64,000 nt of DNA. It comes from Desulforapulum autotrophicum HRM2. GTDB taxonomy: Bacteria; Desulfobacterota; Desulfobacteria; Desulfobacterales; Desulfobacteraceae. Below, in pieces: positions 1 to 8,822 of this stretch. The notes under the pieces were generated by a model, which saw nothing but the letters and a program-made list of their open reading frames with translations, made no database searches and was not told where the DNA came from. Position numbers and translations under genes: made by a program. Every line of letters starts with the position of its first letter. Positions within the stretch are counted from its first letter, which is position 1. The stretch lies in assembly GCF_000020365.1 (NCBI RefSeq), contig NC_012108.1, forward strand, positions 5,154,001 to 5,218,000, read 5' to 3'.

Positions 1-730
1 GAATACGCCAGTTCATGACAGGAATCTGTGCGGCATACTCTTTTTTTTTATCATTAACCTGTTCATGGCGTTGAAACTCGTTTTGACTGAAAACAGGCTC
101 ACCTGTTTCCATTACAATAAGTTTTTCACTGTCCGGTCCCATTTCCAAGCGTTCCAAAAAGGCGACAACATGATCCAAGGGGATAAGAACGGATACAAAA
201 CCCACGGGTTGATGTTGTTCCTGAAAATCGTAGACCCTTTTAAATATGGCAATATGGTTTTGGTCATTTTCCTTGAATATTTTATAAAAAACATCATCTA
301 CCCCGGCCATGGACCTGTTTTTTCCTAGAACAAACTGATTTGGACTTGTTTGTTCAGTCATGTGATTTGCTGCCAGCACTCTCCCGTGGTTTGTGAAAAG
401 GGTTATGCGTTCATAAAGCGTTCGACCGTTTCTAAACCGATCGAGTTTTTCCCTGAGCAGGTTTAGCCGATGGGTATTTTGATATTCCACAAACGCAATT
501 TGTACATAGGGAAGGGTCGACAACTGTTCCATGTCATGGACGATCTGAAGACAGAGCGTTTCCGTCTGTTCTGCAATCCGCTGAACAAGCTGGGACACCT
601 GTTTTTCAGTGACGGTTTCAATGGATAGGGTATAGGCATTTACAGAAAAATAAAAAACCATGACAAGGGGGATAAATCCAAAAACGAAATACAGCCAGAA
701 TATCCGCCATTTTAAAGGCAATTTTAACAT
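1..730 (-). CDS. Membrane-anchored sensor protein, N-terminal part (runs off the window)
   Basis: An open frame runs from ATG at 730 to the window edge, at least 243 residues without a stop. It begins with a short basic stretch and a hydrophobic segment (about residues 7-30, with IFWLYFVFGFIPLVMVFYF), then a soluble region with motifs typical of extracytoplasmic Cache-like sensor domains. This is the layout of a histidine kinase or chemoreceptor N-terminus, but the output domain lies outside the window, so the class is not decided. It starts 7 bp after the stop of the solute-binding protein at 738-1637 and so is probably co-transcribed with it. The binding protein may present ligand to this sensor. 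The topology is seen; the sensing role is inferred. Confidence 0.7.
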   Translation of the reverse strand, partial: MLKLPLKWRIFWLYFVFGFIPLVMVFYFSVNAYTLSIETVTEKQVSQLVQRIAEQTETLCLQIVHDMEQLSTLPYVQIAFVEYQNTHRLNLLREKLDRFRNGRTLYERITLFTNHGRVLAANHMTEQTSPNQFVLGKNRSMAGVDDVFYKIFKENDQNHIAIFKRVYDFQEQHQPVGFVSVLIPLDHVVAFLERLEMGPDSEKLIVMETGEPVFSQNEFQRHEQVNDKKKEYAAQIPVMNWRI

Positions 731-737
731 TTAACGA

Positions 738-1637
738 CTAATCTTCCCACCAGGACGGTTTCATGGGAAAGGCTATCACATTCAGATACTCTTTAAACCC
801 TGGAGGCATTTTAATGGGGTATTCCCCTGTTGCTCCCATCCATCTCCCATAAATTTCATAAAATCTGTTTGTATTCAGGGACCACCGGATGGTGTTATTC
901 AGGAAATCACGAAAATCTGAATTATTTTCAGGTACGATATAGGCATAGGGTTCGTAGGAGATGGCAAAATTAAGAATGGTGAGCGCATTTGGATCACTAT
1001 CCTTTATGCGCATAACATTGAGCAGGGTACGATCCAGGCAGAGGGCATCTATCACTCCTTTTTTAAGATCCGTAAACCCCTGGGAAATCGTCTTGATAAT
1101 TTTAATATTGACCGACTTTAATCTTTTGATTTGAACCATGGACTGTAATGCCGAAAGATTGGTTGTTCCAGCGGCAGCGCCAACGGTTTTTCCGTTGATG
1201 TCATCCATGGTTCGAATTGCGGACTGGGACCTTACCATAAAGGTGGTTTCAGAAATAAAAAACATCAGGCTGAAGTCAACGGTTTGTTCACGCTCCAGAT
1301 TATAGGTCGAAGAACCCATCTCCACATCAATTTCATGTTTTACAATCAGGGGAATCCGGTTTTCAGTGTTGATCACAACGGGTTGAATACGGATTTTTTT
1401 TCTAAAATGCTTTGACAGATTTTCAGCCAGCAACCCTGCCATGTCAACTGAAAAACCAATGTGCTCGCCCGACACAGGATCCAGATAGGCAAAGGGAATG
1501 GCGTCTTGCCTGAAGCCGATGCGGATAATGCCCGTTCGCTCTATCCTGTCCATGATTTCATCCGACCCCCCAGGCGCCGCTCCACAGATGATGAGGAGGA
1601 AAAGCGTCAGACCTATATTTATTATTTTTTTTATCAT
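738..1637 (-). CDS. Periplasmic solute-binding protein, family 3 (polar amino acid type)
   Basis: The product has 299 residues with an N-terminal hydrophobic signal segment (residues 5-21), followed by a SBP_bac_3 fold. The typical opening RIGFRQDAIPFAYLDP, the GFSVDMAGLLAENL segment, and the VGAAAGTTN and DLKKGVIDALCLD motifs of the second lobe are visible. Family members bind amino acids or related small molecules, either for ABC uptake or for a sensor kinase. No permease or ATPase is adjacent; a membrane sensor (1-730) follows after 7 bp. A role in signalling rather than transport is therefore plausible. The upstream ribosome-binding site is weak. The residues before the cysteine in LLIIC do not make a convincing lipobox. 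Confidence 0.85.
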   Translation of the reverse strand: MIKKIINIGLTLFLLIICGAAPGGSDEIMDRIERTGIIRIGFRQDAIPFAYLDPVSGEHIGFSVDMAGLLAENLSKHFRKKIRIQPVVINTENRIPLIVKHEIDVEMGSSTYNLEREQTVDFSLMFFISETTFMVRSQSAIRTMDDINGKTVGAAAGTTNLSALQSMVQIKRLKSVNIKIIKTISQGFTDLKKGVIDALCLDRTLLNVMRIKDSDPNALTILNFAISYEPYAYIVPENNSDFRDFLNNTIRWSLNTNRFYEIYGRWMGATGEYPIKMPPGFKEYLNVIAFPMKPSWWED

Positions 1638-1654
1638 GGATAGAAGACCAGGGT

Positions 1655-2968
1655 TCAGGTCAAAGGAATGCCATGCAGCCGTCCCCTGGCATCAATGGAA
1701 TCAACCAGGATGTCTACGGCAGATCTTTTCAGGTCATCCCCGCCCTTGACAAGCAGGGTCAGGTAGTTGGAGGTGACGGCCTTGAGCATGCCTGTCTCCC
1801 TGTCCCGTTGTTCCTGGATTATGGCCCCAAACCTTTGACCGATATTTCCCAGCTCAAAGGCCCGGCGTTTTTCCCGTCCCAGGGCGCGCATGGCAGCACA
1901 CCGTTGCTTCAGGATCCCAGGGGCCACCCGGTCGGGATAATCAAAGGCCGGGGTACCTTTTCTCGGGGAAAAGGGAAACACGTGGAGATAGGAGATGGGA
2001 AGACCGGCCAGTAGTGCGTGGGTACGTTCAAAGGCCTGGTCTGATTCCCCGGGGAACCCCTGGAGGACATCAATGCCCATGGCAGCCCGGGGCATGGTTT
2101 CATGGATCTTCAAGACAAGCTCCCTGAAATATCCCGTATCATAGGGCCTGCCCATTCTTTTTAAAATGCCGTCATCCCCGCTCTGGAGGGGGATGTGAAA
2201 ATGGTCACAGATAATGGCATGATCTGCTGCAAGCCCGATGATCTCGTCACTGATTTCAATGGGTTCAATGGAGCTGATTCTGACCCGGTGGATGGGAGAT
2301 TTTTCAACAATGGTTTTAAGCAAGTCCAGGAACGATCGCTTCTCTGGAAAATCAGCGCCCCAGGCCCCCGTGTGAATGCCCGTAAGGATTACCTCCTTGT
2401 ACCCTTTTTCATGGAGATAGGCCAGGTGAGCCAGCACCTCATCCATGGGCATGCTCCGGCTTCTTCCCCTGGCATAGGGAACAATGCAGTATGAACAAAA
2501 AGCGTTACACCCGTCCTGTATTTTTAAATAAGCCCGGGTCATATTCCCGGTCACAGCAGGTTCAAATCCCTGGAATTGGGTCAGGGTGCAGTAGGATTTT
2601 TCAGGAAAAGGCAGGGAATCAATTCCCTGGTCCGGAGAAATCAGGGTTTCAGCAATTTTAAATTTATCCCCATGGCCAACGACAGAATGGACATGTTCTA
2701 TTTTTCCCACAAGGTCGGGTTCTGTCTGGGCATGGCATCCGGTAACGATCACCTTTGCCCCAGGGTTCGTGCGAATGATGCTGCGTATGGCCTGGCGGGA
2801 CTGCACAGCCGCCCTTGCCGTGACAGCACAGGTATTGACGATGCAGACCGAGGCCTTTTCCACCGCTTCTACCCGTGTCCACCCGTTGTTGATGAGGGTT
2901 GTTGCAATGCCGTTGGATTCATACTGGTTGACCTTGCAGCCAAGGGTGGTGATGTAAAATAAGTTCAT
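1655..2968 (-). CDS. mtaB: tRNA (t6A37)-C2 methylthiotransferase MtaB
   Basis: This 437-residue protein is a MiaB/RimO-family radical SAM methylthiotransferase that adds a methylthio group to threonylcarbamoyladenosine at position 37 of tRNAs. The N-terminal UPF0004 domain carries three cluster-binding cysteines (LGCKVNQ, NTCAVTA, TGCHAQ). The radical SAM motif CNAFCSYC is near residue 153. The LGCKVNQYES start and overall length favour MtaB over MiaB. A C-terminal TRAM-like stretch is short. The start ATG overlaps the stop of mnmA by 4 bp (ATGA), so the two tRNA sulfur-modification genes are translationally coupled. Both depend on sulfur delivery and Fe-S clusters. Confidence 0.92.
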   Translation of the reverse strand: MNLFYITTLGCKVNQYESNGIATTLINNGWTRVEAVEKASVCIVNTCAVTARAAVQSRQAIRSIIRTNPGAKVIVTGCHAQTEPDLVGKIEHVHSVVGHGDKFKIAETLISPDQGIDSLPFPEKSYCTLTQFQGFEPAVTGNMTRAYLKIQDGCNAFCSYCIVPYARGRSRSMPMDEVLAHLAYLHEKGYKEVILTGIHTGAWGADFPEKRSFLDLLKTIVEKSPIHRVRISSIEPIEISDEIIGLAADHAIICDHFHIPLQSGDDGILKRMGRPYDTGYFRELVLKIHETMPRAAMGIDVLQGFPGESDQAFERTHALLAGLPISYLHVFPFSPRKGTPAFDYPDRVAPGILKQRCAAMRALGREKRRAFELGNIGQRFGAIIQEQRDRETGMLKAVTSNYLTLLVKGGDDLKRSAVDILVDSIDARGRLHGIPLT

Positions 2969-3987
2969 TGAATAATTCCAGCGCCAAGGACCTCTTCGTC
3001 CCTGTAAAAAACAGCCACCTGGCCGGGTGTGACGGCCAGCTGAGGCGCATCAAAGACAAGGGTTGTCCGATCGTTTTCAATGCTCAACGTTGAAGCGGCC
3101 CCTTTGTGACTGTATCGTATTTTGGTTGTTACCTTTAAGCTTGACGCCAAAGGGGGTGTTATCCAGTTGAGGTCGCCAACGGCCACCTTTATCGTGTAAA
3201 GCTCTTTTTTCCCGCCGACCACAAGAAGATTGTTCTCCATGTCAATGGTCTTTACGTAATAGGGCTCAGGCCCGGGACTGTTAAGCCCCCTTCTCTGGCC
3301 AATGGTATAACGGTGCAGGCCCCGGTGTCTGCCCACCACCGTTCCATCGGTAAGGACAATGTCCCCGGGTGACGGGGGAGTTGACAGTCTTGCTGCAACA
3401 AACCCTGAAAACCCTGGCGCTTTAATGAAACAGATATCCTGGCTTTCCTTTTCTTCCACAGGCATGAGACGGTTGTCCCGGGCAATATTTCGAACCTGCT
3501 CTTTGGTCATCCGGCCAAGGGGGAAGACAGCCTGTTTGAGCTGCTCCTGGGAGAGCATGGCCAGGAAATAGGACTGATCCTTGACCCCATCCACCCCTTT
3601 GACAAGGGCAATGCCTCCATTTGACCTGGTCCGGGTGCCGGCATAGTGACCGGTTGCAATTTTTTCGGCACCCAGGGTCTTTGCTCTTTGTGCAAGGACG
3701 CCAAACTTTATGGTTCGATTGCAGACGACACAGGGATTAGGTGTTTTTCCCCGGGCATAGGTCTTCACAAAATAATCCACCACTGCCCGATTAAATTCAG
3801 CACTTAAATCCATCTGATGGATTTTAATATCAAGCTGGTCTTCAATGGATGACAGGTCAACGGCTTCCGACTCAAACCCTGTGGTAAAATGGATACCCAC
3901 AAGGTCATGGCCCTGGCGTTTCAAAACATGGGCTGCAACAAGGGAGTCTATCCCACCGCTCATGGCTATGGCTGTCGGGGAATTCAC
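2965..3987 (-). CDS. mnmA: tRNA-specific 2-thiouridylase MnmA
   Basis: MnmA thiolates U34 of Lys, Glu and Gln tRNAs, using ATP and a persulfide sulfur donor. The PP-loop is AMSGGIDS, the first catalytic cysteine lies in NPCVVCNRTIKFG and the second in ESQDICFI; GHYAGT and the C-terminal beta-barrel segment are also present. I take GTG at 3987 as the start. It overlaps the stop of the upstream ferredoxin gene in a GTGA arrangement and yields 340 residues beginning a few residues before the PP-loop. An ATG at 4071 is open but would add 28 residues lying wholly inside the ferredoxin gene. The 4-bp overlaps on both sides mark a tightly coupled three-gene operon. Confidence 0.92.
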   Translation of the reverse strand: MNSPTAIAMSGGIDSLVAAHVLKRQGHDLVGIHFTTGFESEAVDLSSIEDQLDIKIHQMDLSAEFNRAVVDYFVKTYARGKTPNPCVVCNRTIKFGVLAQRAKTLGAEKIATGHYAGTRTRSNGGIALVKGVDGVKDQSYFLAMLSQEQLKQAVFPLGRMTKEQVRNIARDNRLMPVEEKESQDICFIKAPGFSGFVAARLSTPPSPGDIVLTDGTVVGRHRGLHRYTIGQRRGLNSPGPEPYYVKTIDMENNLLVVGGKKELYTIKVAVGDLNWITPPLASSLKVTTKIRYSHKGAASTLSIENDRTTLVFDAPQLAVTPGQVAVFYRDEEVLGAGIIQ

Positions 3988-4415
3988 AGAAGGATCGAAT
4001 CGGTATCCTTGGAAAACAGGCCCATGGCCCGGGTGGGGCAGGTGAGGATGCACAGCTCGCACATGCTGCACTTGTCCTTGTCAAAGATGACCTCCATCTC
4101 AGGACGTTTAACCCAGAGGGCTGCCGTGGGGCAGACGGCCGTGCAGGCACCGCAGTGGGTGCATTTATCCTCGTCCCGGAAAATCTCCTGCTCTGCATAG
4201 GAGACCCTAACCCCCTGGTCCTTGAGAAAACGGACCCCTTTTTTGTAGTTTTCCCGGGTGCCGGTCACCTCAAGCACCATGATCCCATCCTCTTTGTTTG
4301 AGAATTTTGCCCCAAGGATGTTGAAAATAATATCATAATCCTTTGCAAGATAGCAGACCACGGCGTTGTGGGCCATTTCCGTTGGAAAGTAGAGAATTAA
4401 AATTTTTGAGTACAC
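3984..4415 (-). CDS. NIL-domain two-[4Fe-4S] ferredoxin
   Basis: A 143-residue protein starts at GTG 4415 after a strong GGAGG ribosome-binding site. Residues 1-75 form a NIL (ACT-like) domain. Residues 85-140 carry two 4Fe-4S motifs: CTHCGACTAVCP and CSMCELCILTCP. In methanogens and some anaerobic bacteria, NIL-ferredoxins take part in sulfur insertion, for example homocysteine formation. Here it is the first gene of an operon with mnmA and mtaB. I infer that it supplies electrons or sulfur chemistry for tRNA thiolation, although no direct evidence exists in the sequence beyond the coupling (GTGA overlap with mnmA). Confidence 0.88.
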   Translation of the reverse strand: MYSKILILYFPTEMAHNAVVCYLAKDYDIIFNILGAKFSNKEDGIMVLEVTGTRENYKKGVRFLKDQGVRVSYAEQEIFRDEDKCTHCGACTAVCPTAALWVKRPEMEVIFDKDKCSMCELCILTCPTRAMGLFSKDTDSILL

Positions 4416-4455
4416 CCGTGTCCTCCATTATAAATAGTCGACCAGTATAAAAAAC

Positions 4456-4486
4456 AAGGTTGATCATATTCAAAGTTGATCATATT
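4456..4486. repeat. Two 15-bp direct repeats in a divergent promoter region
   Basis: AAGGTTGATCATATT (4456-4470) and AAAGTTGATCATATT (4472-4486) lie in tandem with a 16-bp period, each holding the palindrome TGATCA. They sit upstream of the NIL-ferredoxin operon (minus) and the cell-wall operon (plus), so they may be a regulator site. This is an inference from position only. Confidence 0.45.
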
Positions 4487-4658
4487 TTTTGCCTAACCAT
4501 TTAATTTAAGGAATATTGCATCCCGGGTCAAGGCTTATCTTGTCCCCACTTGTCGCCAAAGTATAGGACCGGCCACGGAAGGATGCTGCTTACACCGACA
4601 TCCAGGAACGAGGGAGGGAAGTTCCCCGGTAAATTTTCTTGCAAAACCACCCCGAATT

Positions 4659-5549
4659 ATGCATAAGTCTTGGTTCATGATATATTGGTACGAACCCACA
4701 AGCGTTGCTGCGTGGATCAAGAGAACCTTGTCCATGTTTAACCTGGTGCTCTTTTCAGTGCTGACCGTTCTTGTCGTTTCCGAGTTCAGATTTGACTGGG
4801 GAGAACAACTGCTGGGCAGGTACCTTGCCTCGACCAATGCACTTCGCCCAGAAACCGGTATCATCTGGAAGACGGGCAACCAGGCCGATCGAGCCCACTC
4901 CTATCTTGACACCATTGTGACCGAACGACAGCACCAGGCAAGATCGGCCCAGGAGGCCACCTCGTTTTCAGAACTTGCCCGGGTGGTGCTTCCCGGCCAG
5001 TGGACCGGACTTGACAGGGAGCGGTTCAAAACACTCTATCTTGACTTGCCGGACAATATGGCCGCCGAGCTCATCCCACCGGCCGAACTTGTCTGGTTGT
5101 TTGGCACCCCGACCCTTAACCGGATCTTCTGCCAGGGCAAATCCCAGGGGCTTGAAATCTATTTTCTGGGCCCTGACAACCGGGTCATCCGGCAGCTTGA
5201 CCTGGATCATCAATTTCTCTCAAACCTTGAAAACCAAGAGACTTCTTTTTCAGGAACCCTTGAAACCATTCCTGGATTTGCAGGAAGGATCTTTCCGGCA
5301 GACCAGTTTTTCAAGGCCCTTCTCTCCCTTCCAATGGAGGTGCTGCCTGACCTGATCACAACCCCGGAACCCCTTTTAAGGGAAAAGGGAACCATTGTCC
5401 GGGCCGGTATCTGGAACGAGGCAAATTCCGGCTACATCCGCCTGGGTTTTGAATTCCATGCCAACAACGACACAAAAATTGTCCTTGTAAGGGCCAGGGA
5501 GTGGGCCGTGTGGCGGTTGAGCATGGCCCTTAGCCGGGGGGGACAATGA
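4659..5549 (+). CDS. Membrane-anchored protein of unknown function, first gene of cell-wall operon
   Basis: I do not recognise this 296-residue protein. It has one transmembrane segment near residues 27-41, preceded by basic residues (IKRTLSM), then a soluble, presumably periplasmic, domain with no motif I can name. No good ribosome-binding site precedes ATG 4659; ATG 4734, just before the membrane segment, is an alternative start. The gene ends by overlapping the penicillin-binding protein gene (ATGA at 5546). A third gene encodes a SPOR protein, so this product probably belongs to an envelope or peptidoglycan assembly set. Function is otherwise unknown. Confidence 0.7.
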   Translation: MHKSWFMIYWYEPTSVAAWIKRTLSMFNLVLFSVLTVLVVSEFRFDWGEQLLGRYLASTNALRPETGIIWKTGNQADRAHSYLDTIVTERQHQARSAQEATSFSELARVVLPGQWTGLDRERFKTLYLDLPDNMAAELIPPAELVWLFGTPTLNRIFCQGKSQGLEIYFLGPDNRVIRQLDLDHQFLSNLENQETSFSGTLETIPGFAGRIFPADQFFKALLSLPMEVLPDLITTPEPLLREKGTIVRAGIWNEANSGYIRLGFEFHANNDTKIVLVRAREWAVWRLSMALSRGGQ

Positions 5550-7543
5550 AGGGGTTAAGATTTATTTACCAATGTGGAAGGATCACGCTTTATCTGACCC
5601 TTATCCTCGGCGCTTTTCTGGTTCTGGTGACGGCAGGTCTGATTCTTGTTTCAGTAAAGGATCTCCCCCAGGTGCCCCAGCCCCTTGGACGGATCATTGA
5701 TGTGCCCCAGACCGAAGTGTTTGCCGCCACAGGCCAGCGGATCATAACCCTTGGCGGGCGTGAGCCTGTCCAGCTGTCGTTTGTCTCTCCCCATTTTCTC
5801 AATGCCGTGGTTGCAACCGAGGACCATCTGTTCTTTGAGCACCATGGGATAAACAAACTTCGAACCCTTAAGGCCCTCTATGTCACACTTTTTGAGCCAG
5901 GCAGGATACAGGGAGCGTCGACCATCACCCAGCAGTTAGCAAAAAACCTTTTTTTCAGCTTTGAAAAAACCTATCTGCGCAAATTCAGGGAACTGCTGGT
6001 GGCCTTCCAGATCGAGGCCACAAGCACCAAACAGGAAATCCTCCACGCCTATGTCAACCAGATCCATTTTGGCGCCGGTGCCCAGGGAATTGAAAGGGCC
6101 TCCCAGGTTTTTTTCGGCATCCCTGCATCAAAGCTTACCCTCAGCCAGGCGGCCCTTCTGGCCGGACTTCCAAAATCCCCCACCCAGTATAACCCCTTTC
6201 GCCATTATGAAAGGGCCCTTGCCCGACGAAATTTTGTACTGCAACGCATGGTCGAGGTGGGTGAAATCACCACCCAGGAGGCGGCAGATGCCATGGCCAT
6301 CCGACCCGAACTTGCCGTCCGCCAGGCAGATTCCAGAACCGGTTCATATTTTGTGGATGCATTGATCAACCGCCTTGTGGAAAAATATGGAGAGGAAGTG
6401 GTGTTCCACGGAGGGATCAAGGTCTATTCCACCCTTGACCCAGAACTCCAGACCGCTGCTGAAACAGCCGTTACAAAAGGGCTGGAACAGCTGGATGCAA
6501 TGATGGACATCGACAGTCGCGACAAAGATACGCCCCAGGCGGCCCTTGTTGCCATAGATACAGGTTCAGGTGCGGTCAAGGCTATGGTCGGGGGAAGGGA
6601 CTATTTTAAAACTGAATTCAACCGGGCCGTCCAGAGCCGCCGCCAGCCAGGATCCGGTTTCAAGCCCTTTCTTTACTATTGCGCCTTTAATGAACTTGGA
6701 TTCCATCCGGCAACCCTCATGGAGGACAGACCCGTGACCATCCCGGTCAAGGGTGCGCCTGCCTGGCAACCCAGAAATTTCGAAAGAACCTTCCAGGGGG
6801 GAATCATTCTAAAGCAGGCCCTCACCCATTCCATAAATACCATTGCAGCCCAGCTTGTGGAACAAACAGGGCCCGATTGTGTCATCCAGACGGCCAGGAG
6901 CTGCGGCATTACAAGCCCCCTTAAGGAGGTCTACTCCATCGCCCTTGGTACCAGCGGGGTCACCCCCCTGGAAATGGCATCGGCCTTTGCCACCTTTGCC
7001 ACCAACGGTGTCCACCATGAACCATTTATGATCTGGCGGGTGGAGGACCCCTTTGGTCGGATAATCGACGAACACATCGCCCAGGGAAAACGCGTTCTGG
7101 ATGCGGCAACCACTTTCCAGGTGGTGGACATGATGCGCTCCGTGGTGGATGAGGGAAGTGCACGCTCTATCCGCCGATTGGGATTCACCCGCCCGGCTGC
7201 GGGCAAGACCGGCACCACGGATTCCTTCAACGATGCCTGGTTCACGGGATTTACCCCCTCTCTTTCAGTATCCGTGTGGACCGGATTTGACAGGGAGAAA
7301 AAGCTTGCCGTCAGGGGAGGAACTGGCATTACCGGCGGAAGGGCCGCCGCACCCATCTGGGCGGAATTCATGGAACAGGCCCTTAAAAACGAACCCGAAC
7401 GGGACTTTTCAATCCCTGCCGGAATTCGGTTCGAGACCGTGGATACAGCCACAGGCTGCGCCCCTGACTCGGATGGCGGAGCACAGGCCGTCAGGGTACC
7501 CCTCAAGGACAATCAGATCCTCTGCCAGGGGAGAATACAATGA
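5546..7543 (+). CDS. Class A penicillin-binding protein (transglycosylase/transpeptidase)
   Basis: The 665-residue bifunctional enzyme polymerises and cross-links peptidoglycan at the outer face of the inner membrane. A transmembrane anchor spans roughly residues 10-35. The GT51 glycosyltransferase domain has the catalytic-Glu motif ATEDHLFFEHHG and QGASTITQQLAKN. The transpeptidase domain has the nucleophile motif SGFK (in QPGSGFKPF), the SIN triad, and the KTGTT box. Length and order match PBP1a-type proteins, without a large C-terminal insert. It overlaps both neighbours by 4 bp (ATGA), giving a translationally coupled trio with an unknown membrane protein and a SPOR-domain protein. Confidence 0.93.
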   Translation: MKGLRFIYQCGRITLYLTLILGAFLVLVTAGLILVSVKDLPQVPQPLGRIIDVPQTEVFAATGQRIITLGGREPVQLSFVSPHFLNAVVATEDHLFFEHHGINKLRTLKALYVTLFEPGRIQGASTITQQLAKNLFFSFEKTYLRKFRELLVAFQIEATSTKQEILHAYVNQIHFGAGAQGIERASQVFFGIPASKLTLSQAALLAGLPKSPTQYNPFRHYERALARRNFVLQRMVEVGEITTQEAADAMAIRPELAVRQADSRTGSYFVDALINRLVEKYGEEVVFHGGIKVYSTLDPELQTAAETAVTKGLEQLDAMMDIDSRDKDTPQAALVAIDTGSGAVKAMVGGRDYFKTEFNRAVQSRRQPGSGFKPFLYYCAFNELGFHPATLMEDRPVTIPVKGAPAWQPRNFERTFQGGIILKQALTHSINTIAAQLVEQTGPDCVIQTARSCGITSPLKEVYSIALGTSGVTPLEMASAFATFATNGVHHEPFMIWRVEDPFGRIIDEHIAQGKRVLDAATTFQVVDMMRSVVDEGSARSIRRLGFTRPAAGKTGTTDSFNDAWFTGFTPSLSVSVWTGFDREKKLAVRGGTGITGGRAAAPIWAEFMEQALKNEPERDFSIPAGIRFETVDTATGCAPDSDGGAQAVRVPLKDNQILCQGRIQ

Positions 7544-8808
7544 TCCTCCTGCTGCGCCACCTGACCCTCTTGCTCTGGCTATCAACGATCCTGGGTCTAG
7601 CCCCGGCCTTCTGGATCTTGCCCCTTGTCAACGGTTTTTTCCCCGGTCATGATCTCCAGGTGGCCCTTGCTTTCATGTTGATCGTTTTCGGACTGACTGA
7701 ATTTGCCATGAATCACGTGGGAAAAAAACGGATACTGGCCGCATTGCGATCGGCAGAATCCTGGGACCGTTCAGGCATTACCCGAAGAAGTGAACAACGC
7801 TATCTAAAAGCCCTGGAACGCTACGACATGGGATTGATCTCCCCCTTCAGGACAAAATGGGTCGCCCATGGCCTCCTTGCCTCCCTGGCAAAATTCAGCC
7901 TGACCTCGTCCACACTCCATCCCGGGTTTGAAAAGGCCGTCAATACATTTCTCCGGCTCTATCCCGGAGAAGCGGAAATCGCATTGCTGTGGCTGAAACA
8001 ACTATGCCGGCAAAAAGACCTGACAAGACAGACCCATGAAACAGTGACACAGATCGCAGAAATTAACCTTGACCATCCGGAAATAACAGCCCTTTGCGCC
8101 CGGCTGTTCCTGGCAGCAGGACGAACGGACTATACGGCAAGAAAAGTATACAAGGCAGCCCAGACAAGCCACACCCCCGACCCGGAGACTCTCTCAGACA
8201 TCAAGGCTCTCCAGATCTCTGAACCCATTTCCCGTCCTGAATTTACGGTCATGGAAGAAGCACCACAACCTTCTCCCCCTTCCCCTGGGGCCAATATAAA
8301 CATTACCGGCCGGGTCAACCCCCTGGCAAGGGGATTAAGAAAGCTTACAGCAGGCTTGCCCACTGTTTTTCAAAAAGCTGTCGCCCCCCTGAAAGCCGGT
8401 TACGCTTTTTTCCAGGGACAAGAGCGCCCGGCACGGGTGTTAAAATGGGGTATGGCCCTTGCTGGTGTAGCGATCATAGCAGGTTTTGGAATCTCAACCC
8501 TTTTTCATATCGTGCATATCTCCCCCAAAAAAACAAAGGTTGAGGTCAGCAAGGTCGAGGTTGAAAGCCCCATGCGGTTTACCATCCAGGTGGCAGCCTA
8601 TCTAAAGAAAGTTCATGCCGACGAGTATGTGGCAAAGCTCAAACAAAAGAAGCTTGACGCATACATCTACAAGGCCGACGGCGGAGGGCGCACCTGGTTC
8701 ATCGTGCGGATTTCACGCTTTTCAGACAGGGAAAGTGCTGCGCAGTATGGCGAGCAGTTAAAGCAGCAGCACCTGATCGATGATTTTTTTGTGGACAACA
8801 ACGAATAG
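7540..8808 (+). CDS. SPOR-domain membrane protein
   Basis: A 422-residue protein with hydrophobic segments near residues 5-25 and 40-55, a helical middle region that may contain TPR-like repeats, another membrane segment near residues 300-320 (WGMALAGVAIIAGFGIST), and a C-terminal SPOR domain (from about residue 345, FTIQVAAYL to the end). SPOR domains bind denuded glycan strands at division sites. With the upstream penicillin-binding protein gene overlapping by 4 bp, a role in localised cell-wall synthesis is likely. The multi-pass N-terminus is unusual for a SPOR protein. Confidence 0.8.
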   Translation: MILLLRHLTLLLWLSTILGLAPAFWILPLVNGFFPGHDLQVALAFMLIVFGLTEFAMNHVGKKRILAALRSAESWDRSGITRRSEQRYLKALERYDMGLISPFRTKWVAHGLLASLAKFSLTSSTLHPGFEKAVNTFLRLYPGEAEIALLWLKQLCRQKDLTRQTHETVTQIAEINLDHPEITALCARLFLAAGRTDYTARKVYKAAQTSHTPDPETLSDIKALQISEPISRPEFTVMEEAPQPSPPSPGANINITGRVNPLARGLRKLTAGLPTVFQKAVAPLKAGYAFFQGQERPARVLKWGMALAGVAIIAGFGISTLFHIVHISPKKTKVEVSKVEVESPMRFTIQVAAYLKKVHADEYVAKLKQKKLDAYIYKADGGGRTWFIVRISRFSDRESAAQYGEQLKQQHLIDDFFVDNNE

Positions 8809-8822
8809 GCCCGTTTGGACAC

